A program made the position numbers and the translations under genes. 26,787 bases of DNA from Coriobacteriaceae bacterium (GTDB lineage Bacteria > Actinomycetota > Coriobacteriia > Coriobacteriales > Eggerthellaceae). The stretch's first letter is position 1; each line of letters begins with the position of its first letter. Under the pieces are notes generated by a model. The model searched no databases, was not told the DNA's origin, and worked only from the letters and a program-made list of their open reading frames with translations. This document shows positions 1-5,898 of this stretch, piece after piece. The stretch is taken from assembly GCA_015062635.1 (NCBI GenBank), contig SUUF01000007.1:13970-40756 (forward strand), written 5' to 3'.

Positions 1-140
1 GGGACATACATGTGCCGCCCGGGGACATACATGTGCCGCCCGGGGACATACATGTGCCGCCCGGGGACATACATGTGCCGCCCGGGGACATACATGTGTC
101 GCCCGGTGTATGTCCCCGGTCGCCCGGTGTATGTCCCCAG
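1..140. repeat. 21-bp tandem repeat array (GGGGACATACA family)
   Basis: Four identical 21-bp units and one single-base variant run head to tail from the window edge, each containing GGGACATACATGTG followed by a C/G-rich joint. Positions 106-140 continue the same 21-bp spacing with the core inverted (GTGTATGTCCCC). The array is cut by the window edge, so its true length is unknown. The same core occurs at 3480-3538, 17447-17578 and 23888-23997. Short GGGGAC-type intergenic repeats with paired inverted copies resemble REP/BIME elements moved by REP-associated tyrosine transposases. No such transposase is visible here, so the mobilisation idea is inference. Confidence 0.9.
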
Positions 141-160
141 ACGTCACACGTATTCAACGC

Positions 161-193
161 GCAAAAGAACGCGGCCCCTTTCGGAGCCGCGTT
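161..193 (-). terminator. Rho-independent terminator of the MarR/RG-rich gene
   Basis: Read on the minus strand, an 11-bp stem (AACGCGGCTCC with GGGGCCGCGTT, one G-U pair) closes a GAAA tetraloop and is followed by CTTTTG. It lies about 40 bases beyond the stop codon at 235, the position expected for the end of that transcript. Confidence 0.8.
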
Positions 194-234
194 GCTGTTA
201 TCGCTCAAGGCGAAGGTATGGATGGCTTGCCCGC

Positions 235-1290
235 CTACCGGTCGCCGAAGTCGCGGCGCTCGCGGCGGTCCTTGCCGAAGCCGCCCCGGCCGCCGAACCC
301 GCGGTCGTCGCGCTCGTGGCTGCGGTTGCCGAAACCACGGTTGTCGCGGTCGCGGCCACCGCGGAAGCCGCGGTCGTCACGGTCGCGGTTGCCCTTGTAG
401 CCGCCGCGGTCGTCGCGGTTGCGGTCGCCGTCGAAACCACGGCGATCCTTGTCGAACTTGCGGTCGCCGCCACGGCGGTCCTTGTCGAACTTGCCCTTGT
501 CGAACTTGCGGTCGCGCTTGTCTTTGTCGAACCCGCGGCCCTTGCGGTCGAAGCCGCCACGGCGGTCGTCACGGCCGCGGCCTCCCCGGTCGCCATTGCG
601 CGATTCCTTGGCCGCCTGGGCCTCTTCGCGGCGCTTGCGCTCTTCCTGCATCAGCTGCGCGGCGCTCGCACCGCACTCGGCCTCGACGGCCGCGATGAAC
701 TTGTCGAGCCCCGCATCCAGCGTCTCGAGCTCGGCCTCGTCAAAGCCCTCGAGCAGCAGGCTCGGCAGGTCGGTCGCGGGCTGCTCCCACGTGCGGCCAG
801 CCTCGGTGATGCGCACGCTCTGGATGGCGGCGGGCTCCACCGTCGCCGGCTCGGCTTCAGCTTCGGCCTCGGCTTCCTCGACGGCTTCCCCGGCCTCTTC
901 GGCTTCAGCCTCTTCGGCGGCTTCCTCGGCGGCTTCCGCTTCCTCGGCCTCGGCCTCAACGGCCGCTTCGGCCTCTTCGGCCTCAACGGCCTCTTCAACC
1001 GGTGCTTCCTCGGCCTCGGCCGGCACCTCGACCACGGGGCGCTCGCACGCGACGAGCCCCTGGGCCTCCAGCGCGACCACCAGTTCGGTCAGGCCGTCGG
1101 CCTCGATGCCGAGTACCATCGCCATGTCGTCGATGGTCTGCACGTCGGCCATCTTCAGCAGCGCCAGCACGCGCCCTTGCTCGCGGCGCGTGTGGAATTC
1201 CGCCTCCAGCTCCTTGCCGCGCCTGCGATGCAGCTGCATCAGCAGGAACTGCGAGGTCGTGATCTTCTCGAATGTTTCCTTCTTACCCAT
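235..1290 (-). CDS. MarR-like winged-helix protein with acidic linker and RG-rich tail
   Basis: The predicted product is 351 aa. Residues 5-85 look like a MarR-type winged helix (for example REQGRVLALLKMADVQTIDD), so nucleic-acid binding is likely. Residues 85-152 are almost only Glu, Ala and Val. Residues 155-225 form a second helical, charged segment. Residues 231-351 are a low-complexity tail of RGG, RGF, DRDDRG and KFDK repeats, very basic and disordered, like eukaryotic RGG boxes. The start at 1290 is chosen because GGAAAGGG lies 7 bases upstream; an ATG 14 codons earlier has less support. A TACAAT box lies at 1345-1350 and a strong terminator follows, so the gene is probably monocistronic. 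The role is unknown; RNA binding or condensate formation is inference from composition. DNA repeats in the tail follow the codon repeats. Confidence 0.8.
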   Translation of the reverse strand: MGKKETFEKITTSQFLLMQLHRRRGKELEAEFHTRREQGRVLALLKMADVQTIDDMAMVLGIEADGLTELVVALEAQGLVACERPVVEVPAEAEEAPVEEAVEAEEAEAAVEAEAEEAEAAEEAAEEAEAEEAGEAVEEAEAEAEAEPATVEPAAIQSVRITEAGRTWEQPATDLPSLLLEGFDEAELETLDAGLDKFIAAVEAECGASAAQLMQEERKRREEAQAAKESRNGDRGGRGRDDRRGGFDRKGRGFDKDKRDRKFDKGKFDKDRRGGDRKFDKDRRGFDGDRNRDDRGGYKGNRDRDDRGFRGGRDRDNRGFGNRSHERDDRGFGGRGGFGKDRRERRDFGDR

Positions 1291-1344
1291 GTACCGGCCC
1301 TTTCCGGGAACGCGCCGCTTTCGGCTTTTCAAATCGGAGACCGC

Positions 1345-1350
1345 ATTGTA
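1345..1350 (-). promoter_or_regulatory. Putative -10 box for the MarR/RG-rich gene
   Basis: Minus-strand TACAAT lies 55 bases upstream of the ATG at 1290. No good -35 hexamer is visible at 16-18 bases, so this is a suggestion only. Confidence 0.4.
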
Positions 1351-1444
1351 CCGTCCACGCGCCGCGAAACACCCCGAGGTTCCGGTAACTCCGCATCAAG
1401 CGCATATAGGGGTTCTGTGAACGCGCGCGAACGGGCGGGTGGGC

Positions 1445-2713
1445 CTAGCGCAACATGCGGATGATGTCGCCCTTGCGCACGGGAACGTCGACCGTCGCGT
1501 AATAGCGCTCGCCCGGATGCTCGGCCTCGTCCACGGGATACGGTTCCGCCTCGCGGTACAGGCGCTCGGCCGTCGGCCCGAACGCCTTCGTCTCGAGCCT
1601 GCTCGCCGGAATGTGCACGAGGTTCCCCATGTGCACGGGATACGGCGGGCCCGCCGCGGAAACGACCTCGAACGCGCGGTCGAGCGCGAACCGCGAACGG
1701 CAGCGGAACTCGATGCGATATGCGTCCGCGTCCCGCTCGCACGAAAGCACCTCGGCCGCCCAATCCGACTTGCGCACATAGACGAGCGCCTCGGAGGTCT
1801 GGTGCGCCGGGCCGTAATAGAAGCCCGTGGAATAGGGGCGGTGCGACACCATGTCGAGCTCGCGCAGGAAGGGCTCGGGGTCGGCCCCGTCCATGACCTG
1901 GCGATATGCATTCACGACACACGCCACGTAATAGGCCTTCTTGTTGCGGCCCTCGATCTTGATGGAATCGACGCCTGCGGCGGCCAGGTCGTCCAGGTGC
2001 GCGAGCATGCACAGGTCCTCGGCGTTCAGGATGTAGGTGCCGCGCCCGTCTTCCTCGATAGGATGATAGGTGTCGGGATCCCATTTCTCGACCAGGGCAT
2101 ATTGCCAGCGGCACGACTGCGCGCAGTTGCCGCGCACGCCGCTGCGGCCCTTCGCCAGGAAGTCGCTTATCAGGCAGCGCCCCGAATAGGCCATGCACAT
2201 CGCGCCGTGGGCGAAGGCCTCGAGTTCCATGCCGGCCGGCATGCGGCGTTTCATGTCGGCGATCTCGGCCAGCGACATCTCGCGCGCGGCCACGATGCGG
2301 GTGGCTCCGAGCGCTTGCCAGGCGGCCGCGGCCTCGGCGTTGCTCACGCTGGCCTGCGTGCTCACATGAATCTGCACGTCGGGGGCGTGCTTTCGCGCCA
2401 GAACCGCCGCGCCCATGTCGCCGATGATCAGCGCATCCACCTTCGCGGCGGCGGCTTGCTCGAGGAATTCCGGCAGCTGGTCGATGTCCTGCTGGTGCAT
2501 CACGACGTTGCAGGCCAGGTGCACTTTCACGTTGCGCGCATGCGCGCTCGCCACCACGTCGGGTAGGTCGGCCAGGGCGAAATTGGTGGCGCGGGCCCGC
2601 ATGCCGAAGCGCTCCACGCCCAGGTACACCGCGTCGGCGCCGAACCGGATGGCATATTCCATCTGCTCCGGCCCGCCTGCCGGCGCCAGCAGCTCCATCG
2701 AATTCGCCCGCAC
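1445..2713 (-). CDS. Peptidase U32 family protein, TrhP-like tRNA hydroxylation protein
   Basis: The predicted product is 422 aa. It begins close to the family hallmark MELLAPAGG. Residues 165-183 (EAFAHGAMCMAYSGRCLIS) fit the U32 signature, and Cys173, Cys180, Cys197 and Cys201 match the cysteines that hold an Fe-S cluster in the family. U32 proteins such as TrhP and YrrN/YrrO are known to take part in prephenate-dependent 5-hydroxylation of tRNA U34; the old peptidase label is probably misleading. The start is uncertain. A GTG at 2713 has AAGGGG five bases upstream, while the ATG at 2698 fits the family N-terminus but has no nearby ribosome binding site. An ATG at 2752 is also in frame. The gene lies 154 bases upstream of the MarR/RG-rich gene, which has its own possible promoter. 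Confidence 0.85.
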   Translation of the reverse strand: MRANSMELLAPAGGPEQMEYAIRFGADAVYLGVERFGMRARATNFALADLPDVVASAHARNVKVHLACNVVMHQQDIDQLPEFLEQAAAAKVDALIIGDMGAAVLARKHAPDVQIHVSTQASVSNAEAAAAWQALGATRIVAAREMSLAEIADMKRRMPAGMELEAFAHGAMCMAYSGRCLISDFLAKGRSGVRGNCAQSCRWQYALVEKWDPDTYHPIEEDGRGTYILNAEDLCMLAHLDDLAAAGVDSIKIEGRNKKAYYVACVVNAYRQVMDGADPEPFLRELDMVSHRPYSTGFYYGPAHQTSEALVYVRKSDWAAEVLSCERDADAYRIEFRCRSRFALDRAFEVVSAAGPPYPVHMGNLVHIPASRLETKAFGPTAERLYREAEPYPVDEAEHPGERYYATVDVPVRKGDIIRMLR

Positions 2714-2896
2714 CGTCTCCCCTTCGTCCCAGCCTGCTAAGATTTCAGCCATGGTACCAGGTGAATCCGTGCGGCACCCGCCCGCATCGCCAACGCCACA
2801 GCGATAACACGGCTCGCTTCGCGCAAATTCCCCCGCGGGAAATGTCCGCCGTGCAACGCGCCTGGGCGCCGCAGGCTCGCGCAGCAACCAGGCGAC

Positions 2897-2925
2897 GCGG
2901 CCTTCGGGCCGTGAGGGGGTTTGGA
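2897..2925. repeat. UUCG-hairpin repeat block, copy 1
   Basis: GCGGCCTTCGGGCCGTGAGG followed by a G/T-rich run ending TTTGGA. The core CGGCC-TTCG-GGCCG is a stable tetraloop hairpin on either strand. A second copy in the same orientation lies at 3675-3704. Both copies also have a nearby GCGCCTGGGCGCC palindrome, though on opposite sides. Confidence 0.7.
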
Positions 2926-2995
2926 TAAACGGATTCAAAGAGCAATCCAGCCCCAAGTTCGCCCAGAAACGATGGCATATTCATCCGGGCGCGAC

Positions 2996-3078
2996 CGCGA
3001 GGAAAGCCGGAGGGTCCCAGGTTGACCCGGGAATAGCGCGAGGAAAGCCGGAAAGCCCCGGGTTGGCCTGGGAACGTC
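2996..3078. repeat. 41-bp tandem duplication
   Basis: Two adjacent imperfect copies, 2996-3036 and 3037-3078, each begin CGCGAGGAAAGCCGGA and contain a CCCAGGTTGACCCGGG-like palindrome. A degenerate relative (CCCAGGTTCGCCGGGAA) occurs near 3607. No coding function is supported. Confidence 0.7.
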
Positions 3079-3121
3079 GACGAAGGTCTGTGCCAACGAG
3101 CCGGGGCATTTCGCCAAAAAT

Positions 3122-3232
3122 TCGCCATCGTGAACGGTCCGTTCGGGCGAAAATCGTTCACGATGGCGATTGTTTGGCTTTCTACCTGGGGAAATCGTTC
3201 ACGATAGCGAATTTTTGGCCTCACGATGGCGA
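3122..3232. repeat. Inverted-repeat cluster with core TCACGATGGCGA
   Basis: TCGCCATCGTGAACG (3122-3136) and its perfect complement CGTTCACGATGGCGA (3155-3169) form a 15-bp stem with an 18-base loop. A third copy with one mismatch lies at 3196-3210, and a shorter one at 3221-3232. Related words (CGTGAACGA, TCGCCCATCGTGAA) occur in the hemL upstream region at 5359-5394. It may be a regulator binding cluster or a small repeat family; the sequence alone cannot decide. Confidence 0.7.
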
Positions 3233-3337
3233 CTTTTTGGCGAAAAGCGAATCATGGTTGGCACAACCGATTTCGAGTCCTCGTGGGTGAATGCAAAGGC
3301 GCAATCGAAGCCGCTTCTAAATCTGCGCGCAAAAGTG

Positions 3338-3417
3338 CAATTGACAAGCATCGTTCTCAATCGCAAAGCATCGCTCGCAATCGACAAGCATCGCCCGCAA
3401 TCGACAAGCATCGTTGC
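3338..3417. repeat. Four 20-bp tandem repeats
   Basis: Four consecutive 20-bp units (3338-3357, 3358-3377, 3378-3397, 3398-3417) share the core CAATCGACAAGCATCG, with two variable pairs at the end. Units 3 and 4 are identical over the core; units 1 and 2 have one or two changes. There are no spacers, so this is not a CRISPR array. Confidence 0.85.
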
Positions 3418-3479
3418 CGAATGGTTCCTCAGCCGCCTTCCCCAAGGCTGCCGCCGAGCTCCAACCCATGGAGCATGCA

Positions 3480-3538
3480 CCTTTCGCGCACTAGAGCGCA
3501 AAAGGGGTATGTCCCCGGTCGCCACATGTATGTCCCCA
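3480..3538. repeat. GGGGACATACA-family element, short form
   Basis: Two inverted-orientation cores (TATGTCCCC at 3508-3516 and TGTATGTCCCC near 3528-3538), preceded by GCGCACTAGAGCGC. The same arrangement, a TAGAGCGC hairpin followed by two TATGTCCCC cores, occurs at 17524-17578. The element therefore moves or is copied as a unit. Confidence 0.8.
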
Positions 3539-3674
3539 ATTGCCCTCTCGCGTCCCTGCCATGGTTGCGGCGCGGGAGATTCCTCGAGCGGGGAGAATAC
3601 AGAGGCCCCAGGTTCGCCGGGAACGACAGCGAGGGACGTCCAGGTGTGCCTATTTCCCGTGAAAACCCGACGAA

Positions 3675-3704
3675 GCGGCCTTCGGGCCGTGAGGAGGGTT
3701 TGGA
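3675..3704. repeat. UUCG-hairpin repeat block, copy 2
   Basis: Second copy of the block at 2897-2925, same orientation, with one extra base in the G-rich run (GAGGAGGGTTTGGA). It lies upstream of a GCGCCTGGGCGCC palindrome at about 3719. Confidence 0.7.
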
Positions 3705-3747
3705 GCGGGAAAGAGGTGCGCCTGGGCGCCCCGCAGCGGCGAGGCAA

Positions 3748-3769
3748 GCGTTGTTCGTTAGAACAACGC
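3748..3769 (-). terminator. Hairpin following tRNA-Glu
   Basis: Perfect 9-bp stem (GCGTTGTTC with GAACAACGC) and a 4-base loop, starting 7 bases past the 3' CCA of the tRNA on the minus strand. The downstream T-run is short (TTG), so it may act as a terminator or a processing boundary. Confidence 0.55.
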
Positions 3770-3775
3770 ACGAGT

Positions 3776-3851
3776 TGGTGTCCCCGGGAGGATTCGAATC
3801 TCCGTTACCGGATTGAGCATCCGGCGTCCTTGGCCGCTAGACGACGGGGAC
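3776..3851 (-). tRNA. tRNA-Glu (anticodon CUC by position) with G33 and A53-C61
   Basis: A 76-nt cloverleaf with encoded CCA folds on the minus strand. The acceptor is GUCCCCG/CGGGGAC, the D arm GUCUAGCGGCCAAGGAC, the anticodon arm CCGGA-UGCUCAA-UCCGG, and the T arm GGAGA-UUCGAAU-CCUCC, with discriminator A73. Length and body align base for base with bacterial tRNA-Glu, and the anticodon position reads CUC. Two nearly invariant features are missing. U33 is G, which should disturb the U-turn. Pair G53-C61 is an A-C mismatch at the top of the T stem. All other stems pair perfectly, so the gene is not simply decayed. It has its own promoter and lies just beyond the hemL terminator. Glu-tRNA is the substrate of HemA, encoded 11 kb away, so a specialised tetrapyrrole role is possible but unproven. 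Confidence 0.88.
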
Positions 3852-3857
3852 CGGCAT

Positions 3858-3886
3858 AGTATACCGAGAAGATTCCAAAACGCCAG
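3858..3886 (-). promoter_or_regulatory. Promoter of the tRNA-Glu gene
   Basis: Minus-strand TATACT (3858-3863) lies 6 bases before the tRNA 5' end, with CTGGCG (3881-3886) as a weak -35 at 17-base spacing. It lies downstream of the hemL terminator, so the tRNA is probably transcribed separately. Confidence 0.6.
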
Positions 3887-3930
3887 TGACACTTTGGATG
3901 GAAAGCGGGGGCGCTCCGTCATCCGGGCGA

Positions 3931-3965
3931 AAACAAAGCGCCCAGCTGCCGTGACAGCTGGGCGC
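3931..3965 (-). terminator. Rho-independent terminator of hemL
   Basis: Perfect 11-bp stem (GCGCCCAGCTG with CAGCTGGGCGC), 6-base loop, then TTTGTTTTC on the minus strand, 24 bases past the hemL stop codon. Confidence 0.9.
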
Positions 3966-3989
3966 TTGCATGCAAATGTTGCTAAAACT

Positions 3990-5282
3990 CTATGCCTGCA
4001 GCGAACGCAACGCCTTGCGGGCGGCCTGCCCGAAGCGCGCGATATCCTCGTCGGAATGCGCAAGCCCGATGAACAGGGCCTCGAACTGGCTCGGCGCAAT
4101 CAGGAAGCCCTCATCGAGCATCACGCGGAAGTAGCGGGCGAACGCATCAGTGTCGCACGCCGCGGCATCTTCCCACCGGGCAACCGGGCCCGGGTTGAAG
4201 AACAGCGTCGCGAGCGAACCCACTTGGTTCACGCAGGCCGCCACGCCGCTTTCCGCCACGGCCGCGCGCAACTCGCCAGCCAGCAGGGCGCCCTTGCGCG
4301 CGAGCTCCTCGTACACGCCGGGCTGCTGCAGTTTGGCAAGCGTCGCGATGCCCGCCTCCATGGCCACGGGATTGCCGGAAAGCGTGCCCGCCTGGTAAAC
4401 GGGACCGGTGGGCGCGAGCTGCTCCATCAGGTCGGCGCGGCCGGCGACGCATCCCACGGGGAAGCCGCCGCCGATGATCTTGCCATACGTGGTGAGGTCG
4501 GCCTTGATGCCGAACAACTCCTGCGCGCCGCCGAGCGCCGCGCGGAAACCGGAGATGACCTCGTCGAATATGAGGATGGCGCCGTACTCGTCGCAAACGT
4601 CGCGCAAGCCCTGCAAGAAACCGGGCGCCGGCGGCACCACGCCCATATTGCCGGCGATGGGTTCGACGATAATGGCCGCAATCTCGCTTCCCGCCTGGGC
4701 AAATGTCGCGCGTACCGCTTCCAGGTCGTTGTAGGGCACCACAAGCGTGTCGGCCGCCGTGCCCGCCGTGACGCCCGGCGTATCGGGAATGCCGAGCGTG
4801 GCCACGCCGCTGCCTGCGGCAACCAGCAGCGAATCGCTATGGCCATGGTAGTTGCCCTCGAACTTCACGAACTTGTCGCGCCCGGTGCATCCGCGCGCGA
4901 GGCGGATGGCCGTCATCGTGGCCTCGGTGCCGCTCGAAACCATGCGGGCGCGCTCGGCGTTCGGGACGATCTCGCAGATCATATGCGCGAGACGGATCTC
5001 GGCCTCGCACGGCGCGCCAAACGATACGCCCTTGTCGAGCTGCGCGCGTACCGCCGCCAGCACGTCGGGGTCGCCGTGCCCCAGCACCATGGGGCCCCAG
5101 CTGCCGATGAAGTCGACGTACTCGTTGCCGTCGACATCCCACACGTGGCTGCCCTGCGCGTGGTCATAGAAGATGGGGTCGCATCCCACCTTGCCAAACG
5201 CGCGCACCGGCGAATTCACACCGCCGGGAATCACCTGCCGCGCCCGGCTGAAATCATCTTGCGATTTGGTATGGTCCAGCAT
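3990..5282 (-). CDS. hemL: Glutamate-1-semialdehyde 2,1-aminomutase
   Basis: Converts glutamate-1-semialdehyde, the HemA product, into 5-aminolevulinate in the C5 pathway, using PLP in the cytoplasm. The protein is 430 aa, the usual family length. It begins with the typical SQDDFSRARQVIPGGVNSPV. The class III aminotransferase features are present: SSGTEATMTA around 116-125, the PLP aspartate at Asp240 in IFDEVISGFR, and the Schiff-base lysine Lys268 in TTYGKIIGGGFPVG. The start at 5282 is chosen because AAGGA lies 7 bases upstream; a longer open frame extends 86 codons further but is not conserved-looking. The gene stands alone between a 600-base leader and a strong terminator, away from the main hem operon but beside tRNA-Glu. 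Confidence 0.97.
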   Translation of the reverse strand: MLDHTKSQDDFSRARQVIPGGVNSPVRAFGKVGCDPIFYDHAQGSHVWDVDGNEYVDFIGSWGPMVLGHGDPDVLAAVRAQLDKGVSFGAPCEAEIRLAHMICEIVPNAERARMVSSGTEATMTAIRLARGCTGRDKFVKFEGNYHGHSDSLLVAAGSGVATLGIPDTPGVTAGTAADTLVVPYNDLEAVRATFAQAGSEIAAIIVEPIAGNMGVVPPAPGFLQGLRDVCDEYGAILIFDEVISGFRAALGGAQELFGIKADLTTYGKIIGGGFPVGCVAGRADLMEQLAPTGPVYQAGTLSGNPVAMEAGIATLAKLQQPGVYEELARKGALLAGELRAAVAESGVAACVNQVGSLATLFFNPGPVARWEDAAACDTDAFARYFRVMLDEGFLIAPSQFEALFIGLAHSDEDIARFGQAARKALRSLQA

Positions 5283-5465
5283 TCCCCTGTCCTTCCAACT
5301 CATCGGCGATGCCGGGCGCGCGCCCGCACTGCCGTCCACAGTTCCAAAGCTTTTCCTTCGTGAACGATTATCGCCATTTTTCGCCCATCGTGAATGCCGA
5401 AACGATAATCGAGTACGTTCGCGAAGGCGAATTGCCGGCGCTCCCCTTCTCGGTCGGGCGCGTCT

Positions 5466-5482
5466 TTTCGCGATTCGCGAAA
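5466..5482. promoter_or_regulatory. 17-bp palindrome upstream of hemL, candidate operator
   Basis: TTTCGCGATTCGCGAAA has perfect 8-bp arms around one central base, the form expected for a site bound by a dimeric repressor. It lies about 185 bases upstream of the hemL start. The regulator is unknown. Confidence 0.4.
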
Positions 5483-5486
5483 GAAA

Positions 5487-5658
5487 TGTCAGAAAATGCG
5501 AATTCTTGAGACTCAACGGGTTGAACGAGCCAGAGCGCATGCATATCTCACCTCATAATCACGACATACTATTTAATATGTCGTGCTCTGGCGCCTCTTC
5601 AAACCCTCTTCGCTGTCGCGGCGAGAACGATTCTCTCAAGAATTCGACTTTTCTGACA
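5487..5658. repeat. Long imperfect inverted repeat
   Basis: Blocks mirrored around an AT-rich centre: 5487-5511 against 5634-5658 (23 of 25 match; core TCTCAAGAATTCG), GGGTTGAA (5518-5525) against TTCAAACCC (5599-5607), GCCAGAGC (5529-5536) against GCTCTGGC (5585-5592), and ACGACATA (5561-5568) against TATGTCGT (5577-5584). The arms differ in length between blocks, so this looks like two diverged copies of one element facing apart rather than a single hairpin. Confidence 0.75.
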
Positions 5659-5772
5659 CTTTCGGCCCCCAAAGCGTCACGCAGGCCAATCGCAACGCCT
5701 CCCCACGGTTCTTCTGGCCCTCATTGCATCGTGAACTATGTCACGAAGGCTACGAGGAAACGTTACATCACG

Positions 5773-5898
5773 TGACAAACCCCTCCGGTGGGTTTGTCAT
5801 GTGCATCGGGGCCTATCGACGTGACAAACCCCTCCGGGGGCATTTGTCATGTACATCGGGGGCTATCCACGTGACAAACCCCTCCGGTGGGTTTGTCA
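5773..5898. repeat. Three tandem hairpins at the ahbAB 3' end
   Basis: Palindromes at 5773-5799, 5822-5849 and 5872-5898. The first and third have perfect 10-bp arms (TGACAAACCC/GGGTTTGTCA); the second has a shifted arm. The spacers are also alike (a CATCGGG word followed by GCCTATCGACG or GGCTATCCACG), giving a 49-50-bp tandem unit. The last hairpin includes the ahbAB stop codon. None is followed by a T-run, so mRNA 3'-end protection or a REP-type repeat fits better than intrinsic termination. Confidence 0.85.

Larger units (their letters stand above)
2714..3775. other. Gene-free, repeat-rich intergenic region
   Basis: About 1.06 kb without a convincing coding region. The open frames here have no ribosome binding sites, do not resemble known proteins and run through repeats. 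It contains two copies of a GGCC-TTCG-GGCC hairpin block, a 41-bp tandem duplication, an inverted-repeat cluster (TCGCCATCGTGAACG), a 20-bp tandem repeat, a GGGGACATACA-family element and the tRNA terminator. AT-rich patches (3110-3260) contrast with the flanking GC-rich genes. It looks like a landing site for several small repeat families. Confidence 0.7.
5283..5771. other. hemL upstream region, structured, no convincing gene
   Basis: 489 bases. The part nearest hemL (5350-5410) is AT-richer and holds GATAAT and GATTAT words on the minus strand that could be -10 boxes, without clear -35 partners, plus words related to the 3122-3232 repeat. Further upstream come a 17-bp palindrome (5466-5482) and a long imperfect inverted repeat (5487-5658). 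A minus-strand frame from about 5543 has GAGGTGA before an ATG and could encode roughly 58 aa; it is not recognisable and I do not call it a gene. Confidence 0.6.

Noticed and set aside
1..140. CRISPR array
   Set aside because: Units are directly adjacent with no unique spacers, and the core appears inverted within the same array.
10..1464. Long plus-strand open frame opening with MCRPGTY repeats
   Set aside because: It is the antisense shadow of the MarR/RG-rich gene joined to the 21-bp repeats; composition is abnormal and no ribosome binding site is present.
2745..3224. Minus-strand frame of 159 aa upstream of the U32 gene
   Set aside because: Crosses the 41-bp duplication and the inverted cluster, with no family resemblance or ribosome binding site.
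3338..3417. CRISPR array or origin iterons
   Set aside because: No spacers, no cas genes; no replication gene or DnaA boxes nearby to support an origin.
3776..3851. tRNA pseudogene, or tRNA-Ser(GCU) from a shifted loop
   Set aside because: All stems except one pair are intact, CCA is encoded and a promoter is present; the body matches tRNA-Glu and lacks the long variable arm of tRNA-Ser.
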